Source of the DNA: Hexactinellida sp. DTS-2022
Lineage: Eukaryota; Porifera; Hexactinellida
DNA length: 64,000 nt
Direction: 5' to 3'
Assembly (NCBI GenBank): GCA_028753945.1
Contig: JAPNXP010000016.1
Span: 930,001-994,000 of the forward strand
In this document: positions 45,532 through 57,582 of the stretch, piece by piece
How the letters are laid out: each line of letters begins with the position of its first letter
Position numbering within the stretch: position 1 is the first letter of the stretch
The notes under the pieces: model-generated
What the model was told of the DNA's origin: nothing
What the model saw: only the letters and a program-made list of their open reading frames with translations
The model's database searches: none
Made by a program: the position numbers and the translations under genes

Positions 45532-45706
45532 CATTCTTTCACCCAGGCAAAATTTTCTGCGCGCCTAGATTGAGTTTGAGCTCACTCACATGCGCCTAAA
45601 ATTCTCAATTTGTATTACGGTAAATTTCTCATTTCGCGCGCCTAAACAAATTTTCTTTCAAAATCACGCTCCTGGAGCCGCGTCGCGCACTCCTGGATAA
45701 ACCCCT
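45532..45706. mobile_element. hAT MITE of the GCGCGCCTA family
   Basis: 175 bp. Flanks cagggcaa (45524-45531) and caaggcaa (45707-45714) agree at 7 of 8. The left end CATTCTTTCACCCAGG and the internal TTTTCTGCGCGCCTAGATT closely match the MITE at 51899-52059. Confidence 0.75.
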
Positions 45707-45714
45707 CAAGGCAA

Positions 45715-47440
45715 CGTCTCGATTTAAATGAACCAGGATCGTGTAGGTTTGGAGGTATGTCTAGAGCATTTTCTTGTTGAAATATAAGATTAGGATACTA
45801 GTACTTGTTATGGCTATTCGATATCAGGAACTGAAAAAATGAGTATGAACTCATTTTAGAGTTTATTGCATTAATAAGTTATCCCTACTTCTATATACGT
45901 ATGTAGTATTGATCCCATAAGCAGATTTTCGAAAATATGTATAGACCCACCACATATTTAGGTATAGAAGTGTTTTGGATTAATATTAACTCAAATTAAT
46001 AAAATTGTGAAGATTTTTTCAAAAAATGGCGGAGTGGTCTTGCGCCAACATTCCCCCAGAAGCTGATATACCAGATATCAAGTTGAATGTTTTCTCTCGT
46101 ATAGTTATGAATAGATCTGTGATTTGTTGGGTTGTTTAAGCTTTTCGACGCATTTTTCAAATTTGATGGCCTAATCGTCACGAAATTCCAAGAAAACTGT
46201 CCGGAAATTATGATTAACAAAAATAAAATAATACTTATTAAGTTGATTGAGCTAAAACAACCGACAAATCATAGCTCTATAATAGTAGAATAGAATAGAT
46301 CTCCTAACTCGAATTCAACTTGTGTGGTTTATTCTATTTTAATGTTGAGCTGTGGTTACCAGGGTATAGGAATTAAACGTTAGTGAGATTGGAACAATGA
46401 AAAATCATCAAGCGTGTTTGTTGAAGGCAAATTTTAAGTATGCCGTATCTAGTACTATGTATAAGTGTTCTACAGCAAAACAATGGATAAGAACCATAGA
46501 CTACTTTAATAAAGCACTGTAGGCTGCCAGCTCGGGTCCTGGAACTGGGGTCCATTGTGTCTTATTGATATCTCAGAATCCGCTAATGCTAGACACAGGA
46601 AATGTATTATTGTCGTATTGAAAGTCATATTTTGGGAGTCCATTGGTCATATTGCATTATCTCAAATATTTGTGGAATGTGAGTTTTGCGGTTTTCACAC
46701 CTTTTCCATATATGGTTATAATCTCAAATTCTCGACTTCAGTTAGAGTTAGACATAAGAAATGTATTATTGTCGAATAGGAAGTCATATGTAAGGAAGTT
46801 ATTGACATATTGACTAACACTAATTAGCAGTGCTCGACAAATTAGGTGGTTTGTTGGCGTTAGCCACCAAAAATCTTTCTTAAGCCACCAAATTTTGCCT
46901 TTGGAGGCTTTTAACTAATCCATCATTATTGTGGATTATTTTATCTTGTGAAGATTATATTTTTTGTTGCATTATCTCAAATTAAACAATGATTGATTTG
47001 CACCAATTAACGCAGGCCTTTTTCTTATCTTCAGTCAAAAGATGAGGAATCCAGCGGCTATTCAACTTGTGTATGCCGAGTACTTAGTACAAGATCCCAA
47101 GGATATCTGAATTTTATCCTAAGTAATACGTCTATCTTCTAGGACTAAGCTACATACCTGCTGGTAAACTTAAACAATTGTGGAAACTTTCTGTCTTCCA
47201 GCTCGTGCTTCATCCTCAAGAGTCTCCCGCCCACGGGAAAATCTCGAAACCACTTGGAAACTGATGAGAAGTAAGGAGAGCGTTCACTTTAAACGTTCAA
47301 GACTTGCGATGAGATAATCCAGTTTATAATCATAATTAGATCATTGCCCGAAAATGCTCACGATTTGGTTTCATTACTAATAAATTATGATACACTAATG
47401 AAAGTGATGTAGAGTTATACGTAAAATAAGACATTATTAT
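45715..47440. other. Non-coding stretch upstream of the NHL gene
   Basis: No supported gene. GTTAGCCACCAAAAATCTTT near 46858 looks like part of a repeat, and short splice-like words occur near 47150-47290, but neither could be tied to a gene. Confidence 0.35.
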
Positions 47441-47447
47441 CCTATGA

Positions 47448-47611
47448 GGGTTTCATTTAGGGGGGCGAGGGGGGGCATTTGCCCCCCCTTGGATCCTATG
47501 TGCCCCCCCTTGGGATTTATAAAAATACATTGATCAAAGCTAGAGCCGCCCCCCCTCACATTCCCAAAAACTCTACTTTGCCCCCCTTTGCCTAATTGTC
47601 TGGATGAAATA
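47448..47611. mobile_element. Probable hAT MITE with G/C runs
   Basis: AGGGTTTCATTTAGG at the left is mirrored by CTGGATGAAATACTG at the right; the middle has GGGGGG and CCCCCC runs. Flanks cctatga and cctattga are similar but not clean. Confidence 0.5.
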
Positions 47612-47905
47612 CTGCCTATTGAGTTCAAATTTGGTCTACTAGGTGTAACAGTGATTTAATTAATTAAGCATGAAGGAATTATATAATTGTTATTTTAAAC
47701 ATCAGCTGTGACTAAAAACTTTCCGCATAAACTCGTGCTGCTTTACATATGTGATTTTTTTCATATTATTCTGAATTTTTTTTCATATTATTCTGAATTT
47801 AAATTTATTTAGCTGTGTACTCTTGATATTGCATTTTAAGCCCCTAATTGCTGTTAATTATTCATTTTAAAGCTGTTATCCCTCTATTCAGTTTTGATTT
47901 AGTAT

Positions 47906-49108
47906 ATGGAGAGGTGCTTAGAAAATGTGGAAGACTGTAAATCAGAAATTATCGAAGTATTACTTGCTCTACCAACTGTTGAAATTGTACATCTAACTCA
48001 AACTCTAAGGTTAATTTATGAGCTCAATGCATTGACTCATCAAGTATTAGTAAATATTGAAAGTAGAAATGGAGTTGATTTGAGTGAAAATGGATGTCTT
48101 CTCAAGCACGAGATTTATGAATTTGCGAAATTTCAACAAGCCACATTTTTAACACATATAAATTTTTTGGAAACTGAATTGAATTCTTTTCAAAGGTGTC
48201 CTATTCCTACTAGCATAAATGTGAATTTTCATGAAATTTCAAAAAATAATCTTGTTGCTACAATTGATTACTCACTAAATCCTTTCGGGATAGATCAGAA
48301 TCCTGCTTGGATATATGAATTTAATGGGAAACTACCTGCGAATTGTTTAGCTAAACGCGTATTGCATAGTGCTATCGATAACTTTACTCGCAAACTTCAT
48401 TTCTTTTGTATTACAACAGAACGTGGTATCCACGAATTTGATTTGAACAAACATTCTTTAACCGATATTATACCATTTTCATATGAACCATATGGCATTT
48501 GTGTAGACAATCTTTATGTCTATGTATTGGCTTGTGAAGGCAGACCCTTTTCCAATGGCATTATGAAGATCAGCAAAATTACTAAACAAATTGTTAAAAA
48601 ATGGAGTGAACGAACTAAACCAGAATTTATTGGATTCGAAACAGATGGTGTTGATTGCTTGTTTACTTTACGAGGTAACTCGCTCTGTGTCTTTAGTAAA
48701 TTAACATTATCCCAATTGAGAGAATTAAAATTGACAAATAAACTAAAACATAGTGACAAGATTAAAGGATTTTCTATTTACATCAACTTTGTATATATTT
48801 TGCCACACGAAATGCTTTTTGATGTATTAGTATATTCATTAACGAACGGAGATTTGTTGAAAACAATTTCTTTGCAATTAGATCAAGTATGCACAAGGAT
48901 TTGCTTGAACTCTCATGGAAATATTATATCTGTTAACAATAGCGCAAACAAACAATTTTTATATTTGTTTAATACGAAAGGGGAAGTAATACATGAATTT
49001 GCATTACCAGATAAAAAGTTTGAAGTCATTGGACTGAATTTTATGGTGCCATATATAATTGTCGTATGTTCATTGTCTAATGAATCTATTAAGATACTAG
49101 CTTATTGA
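47906..49108 (+). CDS. NHL-type beta-propeller protein (TRIM-NHL-like, no RING seen)
   Basis: Complete 400-codon frame with no intron. Residues 1-100 are helical and coiled-coil-like (CLENVEDCKSEIIEVLLALP, LRLIYELNALTHQVL), like the segment between B-box and propeller in TRIM-NHL proteins. Residues 130-400 are beta-rich repeats of about 40-45 residues with the style of NHL/six-bladed propellers: GIHEFDLNKHSL, EPYGICVDNLYVYVLACEGR, GVDCLFTLRGNSLCVFSK, FVYILPHEMLFDVLVYS, LYLFNTKGEVIHEFALP. No RING or B-box cysteines are seen in the frame or obviously just upstream; either this is a propeller-only paralogue or an upstream exon was missed. Such proteins bind RNA or protein partners. The gene has no stops or frameshifts, so it is probably expressed. 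Function beyond the fold is not claimed. Confidence 0.8.
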   Translation: MERCLENVEDCKSEIIEVLLALPTVEIVHLTQTLRLIYELNALTHQVLVNIESRNGVDLSENGCLLKHEIYEFAKFQQATFLTHINFLETELNSFQRCPIPTSINVNFHEISKNNLVATIDYSLNPFGIDQNPAWIYEFNGKLPANCLAKRVLHSAIDNFTRKLHFFCITTERGIHEFDLNKHSLTDIIPFSYEPYGICVDNLYVYVLACEGRPFSNGIMKISKITKQIVKKWSERTKPEFIGFETDGVDCLFTLRGNSLCVFSKLTLSQLRELKLTNKLKHSDKIKGFSIYINFVYILPHEMLFDVLVYSLTNGDLLKTISLQLDQVCTRICLNSHGNIISVNNSANKQFLYLFNTKGEVIHEFALPDKKFEVIGLNFMVPYIIVVCSLSNESIKILAY

Positions 49109-49474
49109 ACACCATTGTGGACATTTTATCTCTCAAGTTTCAGTGATATTTGATATTCATAAGTTTTTCTGTCTACATCGAGTTTATTTATATTATTTTC
49201 TTATAATAATTTCTCTGTTTGGGTATTCTGTTACTGGCACTTCATTAAATACACTCAGTTATAAATTATAATACAGGTCATTCAATAAGTGCATATTTCT
49301 TAGCTAAGGTAGCGTTATACAAAAACTATAGCGCTATATAATTGGCCTACTTATGCAGTCTTGAATCATATTTAGGTGCTTGTATCACTCATGTAGTTTC
49401 AGAAATATAAATAACGCTTTATCGTGATTGACTTTATACATTGACTTTTCCATGACTTCTTCATCAACTTACAC
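49109..49474. other. 3' flank of the NHL gene
   Basis: AT-rich; nothing recognised beyond AATAAA-like words. Confidence 0.35.
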
Positions 49475-49847
49475 CAGTGGCGGCGCCAGGGCGCCGCCGC
49501 TGGGGGGGCACCAGGTGGGCAAACCTGAACCCAGGGGGGGCACACCTTTTTAGAAAAAAACGCAGGAATTCATAGTTGCCGTCGAGACTCGAGAATCCAC
49601 ATATTTTCCCAGTAGGTATAAAAAACTAATCCCAATTTGCCCAAAACTCCAAGAATCGCAAGCCGTTCGCATTTCAAACTGGTGGATCTTGTTGTTCATG
49701 TTCAATATTGTTCATATTTCGCTAAAAATATCTGAGAATATTTTTTTCCAAAGAATCTTCCAAAAGTGTGCCCCCCCTGGCGGGGGGGCACCATTTTCCC
49801 GTGGGGGGGCACGTGCCCCCCCTGGCCCCCCCCTGGCGCCGCCACTG
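49475..49847. mobile_element. hAT MITE, CAGTGGCGGCGCCAGG tips
   Basis: 373 bp. CAGTGGCGGCGCCAGG and its inverse; exact 8-bp duplication acttacac (49467-49474, 49848-49855). G and C runs lie next to each end (GGGGGGGCACC, GTGCCCCCCC). Confidence 0.95.
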
Positions 49848-49949
49848 ACTTACACACCTTATACTGATATTGAACAACGGACATAAAATTTACATTTCGT
49901 ACGATACTCGGAATTCCTTCAAACACCATTCATGAAAATTGTTCCTTGT

Positions 49950-50290
49950 TTATAGACATGAAACTCAATCATATTCCTTTGTTAGACGTTGGGTCAATCA
50001 TGTAGGGTTTGAAAACTACCGTCGAAATGCCCCGCGGGCTGGAGCACAGAAATTATCGATCACCGATGAGAAAATAGCTGAAATAGACATTTATTGAGTA
50101 CTCCCAGTCTTCAGTTGAAGATATAGCTAACAGGTACCATTCTGACAGCTGAAAGACAAAAGAAGCTCAAATCCGAAGTCCGCTGGGTACCACACTCCTT
50201 ATCGATGAAGCAATGGGTACAAAGTAGACAAGGAGAACCTGGTTATTTATGGGCGATCAGACTCAAGTCGTTTAAATGAAGTTGTAGCAG
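49950..50290 (+). pseudogene. Mariner transposase remnant
   Basis: Phrases in shifting frames follow mariner order: YSFVRRWVNHVGFENY, then APRAGAQKLSITDEKIAEID, a gap, AERQKKLKSEVRWVPHSL (compare the family's WVPH.L motif), and TWLFMGDQTQVV. Several stops. Strongly decayed; only the family can be given. Confidence 0.5.
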
Positions 50291-50821
50291 AAGAAACTTG
50301 CATTAAACTCAGTTTGCCAGCTACGAAGAAAGAGGTATGGCTCTCCAAAAGTCAGATGCTTCTATCCAGTGGTGGCGAAACTTATTTATATCAGGGTAGG
50401 TATACTTATTTCGGCCTTACAATATAGATACACTTTTATTTTATTTATAAAATATACTTTTACTAGTATACTATCTAGTATCTACTCCTTATCTACTTCT
50501 TTGTTGTCGGGGGCAAAAAATATACTCCTTTGTTGTCGGGGGCCTTGTATGCCAGAAATCAGATTTGGAATCCGTCCAGTTTCTTCAATTAACTCGGAAC
50601 ATACAAACGGCAAACAAATATATATACATCCTGGCCATAAGTAACTACATGAATTTTAATGCAGACACAATATTCTTCTAACTGACTTTGAAGGTCATTT
50701 ACTTTAACCCTCGGATGCATAGGAGTAGAATGTATAAATAGAAAAATCTCATTTTCACTTTCAATTTGAATTGAAAGTGAATTAACTTCCGGTTTTACTT
50801 TCACATTCCTGGGCATTGGAA

Positions 50822-50852
50822 GATATATTATATATATATATATATATATATT
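50822..50852. repeat. (TA)n microsatellite
   Basis: About 15 TA units with small breaks. Confidence 0.9.
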
Positions 50853-50999
50853 TATCATATATATTCTATAATTCTATAATTATTAATTAATTAATTAAAT
50901 ACGGTATATATTTTTATATTTATGAATTTTAAACTTTTTCATTTTAGGCTTCGTTATTTCGCATTAAAAAAATCTAATACATATAGATATTTATCCTCT

Positions 51000-51615
51000 G
51001 TTTTACAAATAAGTAAATATATGGGTGAAAATTTAAAATTAACCTAGACATTAGCTTCCAACATTTTTAACACCGTAGGTGAACAGGTAGGCTGAAAACG
51101 AAATTGCTTTTGTGAGTTTCTAATTTGAATACACGTTTTTTTTAATAAAGAAAACTCCAGGCTGAGATTTGGTCCAAATTATGGAACTCATAAGTAACTG
51201 CCCAGGCTGAGATGAGAATTCATTAAGAATATTCCTATCAATTTTAATTTACAAAGATTAATATTATATGTAATAAGATTAATTCATCTTATTACATAAA
51301 AAAACTACCCCATTACATAATTGATTATATATTCGAAGTATAATCAATTATGTAATGGGGTATTTTTTATTTTTTTGAATCGCAGTAATGTCCTACAAAG
51401 GAATATTTAGTGCCCAAGAAATAGGGAACCGATAAGGTACTTTGAGGCTGAAATTGACAAAATAAATAAGGAACTTCAGCCTCTATTTTGAATTAGGATT
51501 CCTTATATAACAAAAAACGTGTATTTGATGTAGTTGTTAATATATTTTACACTGAAACCGCTTAGCGGTTGAAGGAACTGTCTCGAAGCGACTGATACCG
51601 AAGGCTCGTATTTAA
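51000..51615. repeat. Decayed relative of the jerky-like element
   Basis: 51000-51120 resembles the 140-bp intron repeat of 35680-35995 (CCTAGACATTAGCTTCCAAC). 51541-51610 resembles 36055-36130 (GAAGCGACTGATACCGAAG), which encodes the end of the DDE-side exon. So an old copy of that transposon lies here on the same strand. Confidence 0.5.
51306..51362. repeat. Hairpin of about 24-bp perfect stem
   Basis: TACCCCATTACATAATTGAT and onward pairs with ...ATCAATTATGTAATGGGGTA around the loop TATTCGAAG. A smaller palindrome (TGTAATAAGATTAATTCATC-like) lies 40 bp upstream. Possibly a tiny MITE. Confidence 0.85.
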
Positions 51616-51898
51616 TAATATTATAATCAGGGCCGTAGGAGCAGGTGCGGCAGTTGCGGCCATGGCCGCTCCAATAATTTTAGTGACCACACAAATATTT
51701 GGGGACACATAAGTTACAGGTGTGGCATAGGTTGCTACCACCGCCAAACTGTTCGGTACCATTATATTATATCTTATTTGTAACCATTAGATTATTTAGC
51801 AAGTAGCAACTGTTACTACTTGCTGCCCATCAATAAAGACTATAAATTTTATTAGCAATGTACTTTTTTGTATTTCTCCTAGTTGAGTAACTTAAAAC

Positions 51899-52059
51899 CA
51901 GGCTTTCATCCAGGAAAATTTTTCTGCGCGCCTAGATTAAATTTAAGCGCGTTCACACGCGCCTAAAATACTCAATTCGTATTACGTCTATGCGAGCACC
52001 CCTCTCGATTTTCGCTCGCCTATAAAAATTTCCTTCCGAAACGCCTAGATGAAACCCTG
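51899..52059. mobile_element. hAT MITE, CAGGCTTTCATCCAGG tips
   Basis: 161 bp. Left CAGGCTTTCATCCAGG, right CCTAGATGAAACCCTG. Flanks cttaaaac and cttagaaa agree at 6 of 8. Internal GCGCGCCTAGATT as in 45532-45706; the tip family is shared with 63086-63303. Confidence 0.75.
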
Positions 52060-52744
52060 CTTAGAAAGAGTAAAATCGCGTATAAAGTAAAATTATTAAT
52101 GTCTGTTTATAATAGAGATGGTGACGTCACTATGCCGCACCAATAAATGTTGGCGTTGTACGGGCATGCTAGTATGTGATTAAAACCTATCTCAAGTTCC
52201 TGGAACTGGGAAATTAATAAACAATAAGTACTAAATGTAAACAAATCTAAAAGTATATAATCTATACGATTAAAACACAAAGATTTATGTATCAGGGGTT
52301 GGAGATCCTAATCACGCGTGCCACTTTTGGCACGCAAAGTCTTTACCCCAACTTTTTCGTGGCGACCATTTTTAGTTTTCTCTGTTTTGTGGAAACTTAA
52401 ATACTTTAGTGAAAATTTGTTTGGCGCACAAGTTGATATAGGTAAACTGCACAGTGGAATTTAAGGGGAAATAGGGTAAAATTATTATTCTCTTGAAACT
52501 TGAATTCGTGGTTACCACTGAATTCAGAATATCAAATAACCTAGTAATGCATGATTCATTCTGATCTAAGAAATATTTTGGTTGTTATGACTATTCAAAG
52601 TATTAGATTTTTGACAATTGGAATTTCTATTTTGCGGTTATAGAAAGTTACTAATGCTTCATTGCAGATTTTGAGAACACTGTTCTTGAGAATGACTTCT
52701 CTTTTGAATATTCTGATATACATGGTTTAATTATATATATAATA
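52060..52744. other. AT-rich non-coding stretch
   Basis: No supported gene. A short mirror ACGCGTGCCACTTTTGGCAC lies near 52315, without ends that define an element. Confidence 0.35.
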
Positions 52745-52911
52745 CAGGTAAACCTCCCAAAGCGGCACCCATCGGGAGAATGATTTTGTGCCGCTTCTCG
52801 GAGGTTGCCGCTTTGGGAGGTTGCTCGTAAGGTAAAACTCCCATAGCGGCACCCATCGGGAGAATGATTTTGTGCCGCTTCTCGGAGGTGCCGCTTTGGG
52901 AGGTTTACCTG
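52745..52911. mobile_element. Tigger-type MITE, CAGGTAAACCTCCCAAAGCG tips
   Basis: 167 bp between TA dinucleotides; CAGGTAAACCTCCCAAAGCG is mirrored exactly at the right end. Inside, a unit of about 75 bp containing CATCGGGAGAATGATTTTGT is present twice in tandem. Confidence 0.9.
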
Positions 52912-53529
52912 TATATCAATAATAACAGTTGAGTATAAATTGATTATGGGATGTGGCCTATGGAAAAATATACGATTCGGACAATAAATTATTGCTTAAT
53001 CCCCCTCCTTCAAGGTGATGGAAAATATCGTGTCCAGGTTTATGGGGGTTTTTTAGTGTTTTTAATATAAAGTAGACATATTTAACTTCAATATAAACCA
53101 AATTCCAGATTCCTAAAAAATTTGCCTACAGATATTTTCTTTAAATATTAATTAATTTATTAAGATAAGTGATTCAAGTACAAATTATACTCCTTCAATT
53201 AAAATTATTTCTTATGCATAACAAGGAAGCTTTTGAATTTCTTAACTCGAATCCAGTGAGTTATGAATTACAATGAATTAGAATCTGACTAATATCAAAC
53301 AATTCGGTGTCAATTTGATGAATTAAAGTTTAGCAGGGAGCTGAACTGTCGGCAAATTTAGTAGAAAATACTTTTTACATACTGAGATCTCAACAATATT
53401 GTCAAAACTAGGTTTTACTAGCTCTAAAACCTGGGTGATGTAATATTCTTATAAATAGTTTCTAAATCCGCGAAAAGGCGCGACGTAGATTACTTAATAA
53501 CTTTGAACCATATATATTAGGATTTTTGA

Positions 53530-54320
53530 AATAATTATACCTTGTTCAAGAAATATAATAGATAATCATGGGTGAACAATAAAAAATTTGTTAACAAACC
53601 TAAAGTATAATTTATGACAGAATTAACATGAATTGTCTAGAACTACGTTTAGGAGACTACGTACATAATTTTTGATAATGCCATTCAGTTTGCAGCTACC
53701 GATAACCTATATGTCAATAACACTTTATTAGAGTCTATTTAGCATAGTTTTCCTATTTCCACTTACACCCCTGAAAATTCCCACTGTGAACTGGATTACC
53801 TGTTTACCTATAATACCCGTTTAAAGGTAGACTCTGGGTCATTTTGAATTTTCAATAACTTATTCACCTATTTGGTATACAACAACAAAATTTATATTAG
53901 GAATTTAGGAATGCGAAATACCAAATACCAAATACCAAATCACCATACTTGTTCACCTATAAAAACATTTCAGAGATAGTTTCAATCTAAATTAGTAATG
54001 CGGTTTCTATCTCTCATCACTTGATACGATCCTGACAAAAAAACAAAGAACAATTAGGTTTTAACAACACAGTGGCGTAAAACTGTGGTTGATAGGAAAT
54101 AGGCATTTGGATTGCAGGTACTACTCAAAAGTGAAGTATTACTGACATATAGGTTATTGATAGCTGCGAATTGTATGGCATGATCAAAAATGATGTATCC
54201 ACTTTTAAAAGTTTAATTCTGAGTGATTTGTTGTAAATCAATGAAACACAAATTTTTTGGTTTGTTAACAATCTTTTAATACTCACCCATTGTTATTGTT
54301 CAAATATCTTGACATGGGGT
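53530..54320. repeat. Inverted repeat of about 200-bp arms
   Basis: 53530-53740 (GGTGAACAATAAAAAATTTG ... GATAACCTATATGTCAATAA) is mirrored at 54110-54320. A third copy of the same sequence is at 59584-59740. Likely a non-autonomous element with long TIRs; exact ends not set. Confidence 0.6.
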
Positions 54321-54780
54321 ATATTTCGTAGAATTCCAGTTCCCAAGGGATATAAGGATTTGTACTCTCATGTAAAGGGGGTAGATGAAACTGAATGTAA
54401 TTATAATGTGTATTAAAACTCATATAAACCCTATATAACTTTTTCTAGCATAGCTGTCTCTTGTGCATGATGCATCACACTAAATAACCTCCGAAATGTG
54501 CAAAACTAACTTCCTTCAATATCAAAAATCCAATATGAGTTCATCATGCTCTGATTGATGAAATTGTCTTTAAGTGCTCAGTTGTTCTTAATATACAATA
54601 TTTTCCATACATTTGGGTAACCAATAAGATATACTACTGAATAGTAGCGAATAATTAGTCTTAGCATTTTCATAGCACACAAAGAGACAATGGAATCGCT
54701 AAAATATTCAAAGTTGCGCACTGTTTCGGAGGCTAAGATTTCCATAATTAATTCTACAACATTAATCTAAAACATGTCAA
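54128..54780 (+). repeat. Dispersed repeat, copy 1
   Basis: About 650 bp sharing about 85-90% identity by eye with 59584-60200: both start TATTACTGACATATAGG and share CATAGCTGTCTCTTGTGCAT. Non-coding. Confidence 0.8.
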
Positions 54781-55983
54781 AATTTCTCGTTGATCTTTTG
54801 TTGTATATTTTTTGCGCTTACCTGAGATTTTTAATTTTGAAAGTTTTGAACAATTTTGGACATATAGTTTTACTCCCTGTAATTTAGAATGCATCTGTGT
54901 AACAGTAAATCATTATAGAAATATATCTTTAACATACTCACTTTGTATATCTTTGACTAACAAATAACCGCGATTCCTTATATATTGTAATTCAGAATGA
55001 AATGAAATATGTTGTATTTTTAGAATTCTCAAAACCACAAATGTAACTATACATTTGGTATGATACAAAAGTATATTTATGGGCGTAGTTTGTGTTCAAA
55101 TAAATTGAAATTTCATACGAACTTTAGTATACTATCTAACTTGAATTAAATACCATTTAGAGGCATTTTAATAACCACGAATCTTTTCCTATTTCCATGT
55201 GTTAAGCCACTGTGCTTAATACTGTTGTTTATAGGAAGTTTGGGTTGCAAATATACAATAATTAAGTAGAGTAGTACCCGGACAAAGTATTCGACCACCC
55301 AAAATTTTCCCATTGAAAATAGTACTATAGTTGTCCTAATAATATTGTTCAATGTTTTAAAACTTTATGTCATGTTGCTATTTTTATATCAGATTCGTTT
55401 TCTACGCTTTCGAATTACCAATATTAGAAATGCTTTCAAATTGATTACATATCAATTCGGTAAAAATTATCATAAAATGTTAACATTACCACCTGTTCCC
55501 ATCCCTCCCATAGTGGCAATTTTAGAAAAGTGGTGCATAGTGGTACAGGATGATAATTTTTAACCAAATCAAAAGGGGATTGAATTGAAATCTATTACAA
55601 TTGTCGTCAATTCAAATGCGCAGAAACGAATTTGTAATCGAAATAGCATTATCTCATGTAATTTGAATATACAGTCAACATCCGGTAACTCGAATGCCCG
55701 TTAACTCGAACATTCGTTATCTCGAACAAATTTTCATTTCCCCTCGTTTTACTATTCGATTTATATAGAAAAATCGTTCGCTATCTCGAATGCCGGTTAT
55801 CTCGAACAGATTTTCGCTTTCCCCTGAAAAATTACTGCCGCTTAACTCGAACTTTTGTACTATTTTAGAATGATTTTAAGAAACAAATTGTAACCACTGC
55901 CCTCAATTTCTTTCTAACCTGATCGTAGTCCTAGTCCAATCTGAAAACCCCGAACCGGCCGCTATGAACATCTGGCCTATCAC

Positions 55984-56459
55984 CAGGCTTGGGGCTGATT
56001 ATGATTACAATCGTAATCGATTGTAATCGATTACAACTTTTCCTGTAATCGTAATCATAATCAAGCTTTTCTTGAAGGATGTAATCGTAATCGTAATCAC
56101 CCCCTAGTAATCAGCCCCAGATATGGCACCAGGCCCCCCCAAATTTTCCACAATAACTTTAAATAAGGATATAGTTTTAGGGTTCGCTGATCTCATTGCA
56201 CCTCCAAATATATATCCAGCCCCTACAAATAATTCTTGGTGGCTACCCCCATGCACACGGGCATTATTTTTCGTGCGCATGAAACTCCGGGGCTTAATCG
56301 AAACAATCGTAATTGCATCGTAAAGAAATGAATTGTAATCGATTGTAATCGATTACAACATTTCCTGTAATCGTAATCGTAATCATAATCAAGCTTTTTC
56401 TGAAGGATGTAATCGTAATCGTAATCGTAATCACTCACTAGTAATCAGCCCCAGGTCTG
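55984..56459. mobile_element. hAT MITE with GTAATCGTAATC repeats
   Basis: 476 bp. CAGGCTTGGGGCTGATTA at the left, TAATCAGCCCCAGGTCTG at the right; exact 8-bp duplication cctatcac (55976-55983, 56460-56467). Two similar halves (55990-56117 and 56285-56455) each contain TGTAATCGATTGTAATCGAT. Confidence 0.85.
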
Positions 56460-56566
56460 CCTATCACCTTATATATATTAGTTACAACCTTTTTACCCCG
56501 CAACATTACAATTTTTATTAAAATTTCTGTCGGAAATATACGTATATTTGTTTTTGATTACTGTTG

Positions 56567-57025
56567 CTAATCATTAATTATATATCTACTACTTACTAAT
56601 AACTGTCTCTGCAAAATCTCAATAAAGTTACTTGAACCTTTAAAGAATAATGTGCATTGGACTTGCATTCCGTCGCCGTGACCAAGATTAACAACCTTGT
56701 CCTTCATGAATACATGGCATGAACCATACTTGTCTGCCCGAAGGAAATAAAAAAATGTCTTCGCAAATTTTCCATTGGTTCCTTTTGGTAAATGCCCAAT
56801 TACTTCATTATTCTTTAAAACACAAACTGCGTATTTATCTACGACATTGTCAGGCTCTATCGCAGCTTGGAGTATTTCCCCAGCATGTGGTTTCCATTTA
56901 CTCTTATAAACATGGAAACCTTTCACGAATGTATCAATTTTGAATTCTTTCAAATCGACTGACAGTTGCTCTTCGCTTGAGACATCTTTTCCTTCGTCAG
57001 AAACATATTCGTTTTTGTTTGCCAT
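56567..57025 (-). CDS. Small HIRAN-domain protein inside a pogo element
   Basis: 152 codons, intact. After an acidic 30-residue start (MANKNEYVSDEGKDVSSEEQ), residues 33-140 form a HIRAN domain: VKGFHVYKSKWKPHAGEILQ, then AAIEPDNVVDKYAVCVLKN, EVIGHLPKGTNGKFAKTFFYFL and a final LEVQC-like strand MQVQCTLFFKG. HIRAN domains bind single-stranded 3' DNA ends in HLTF-type fork-remodelling enzymes, and free-standing versions are frequent in invertebrates. Here it stands alone, without helicase or nuclease. It lies between the left TIR and the transposase of the pogo element and is transcribed away from it, with 236 bp between the two start codons that could hold a shared promoter. It is undamaged, whereas the transposase beside it is broken. 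A role in transposition is inference. Confidence 0.8.
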   Translation of the reverse strand: MANKNEYVSDEGKDVSSEEQLSVDLKEFKIDTFVKGFHVYKSKWKPHAGEILQAAIEPDNVVDKYAVCVLKNNEVIGHLPKGTNGKFAKTFFYFLRADKYGSCHVFMKDKVVNLGHGDGMQVQCTLFFKGSSNFIEILQRQLLVSSRYIIND

Positions 57026-57582
57026 ACTTTAATTATTAAAAGTATCTTCAAAACCCAGCGGCCATGTATTTCATTGAAAAATTCCTTGATCAGTCTCAAA
57101 AGTGAAAACAAGTGGTTGGCTATAATCTAAGCTATAAAACCTAAGTTTTGATAGCGAAGTATGATGATTAGAATCACAATCATATTGTGTTAATGTGGTT
57201 ATGAATTAGTGTTTGAATATTAGATCTGAATCTCAACATATTTCGTTTGTTTGGATAAACAATGGCGTCTGCAGCAACACGTAAGATATGTCACAAGTCT
57301 CTCAAGGAAAGGTATGATGCCCTCATAGACCTCGAGAAAGGTGCATCAAATAGGAGTGTTGCAAAAAAATACAACATTCCGAAAAACACTCTTTCAACAT
57401 GGGTGAAGAACAAACATAAGATTATGAGTTCATTGAATGGAGGAAATAATCCTAAAAGCAAGAAATTACGAACAGGTATTCATGAAAAATTGGGTGAAGC
57501 TATATTTAAGTGTTTTTTGTTTGCAAGAAGCCAAGATGTACCGATTGGAGGAGTGGTTTTTAAAGCAAAGACATTGGAATAT

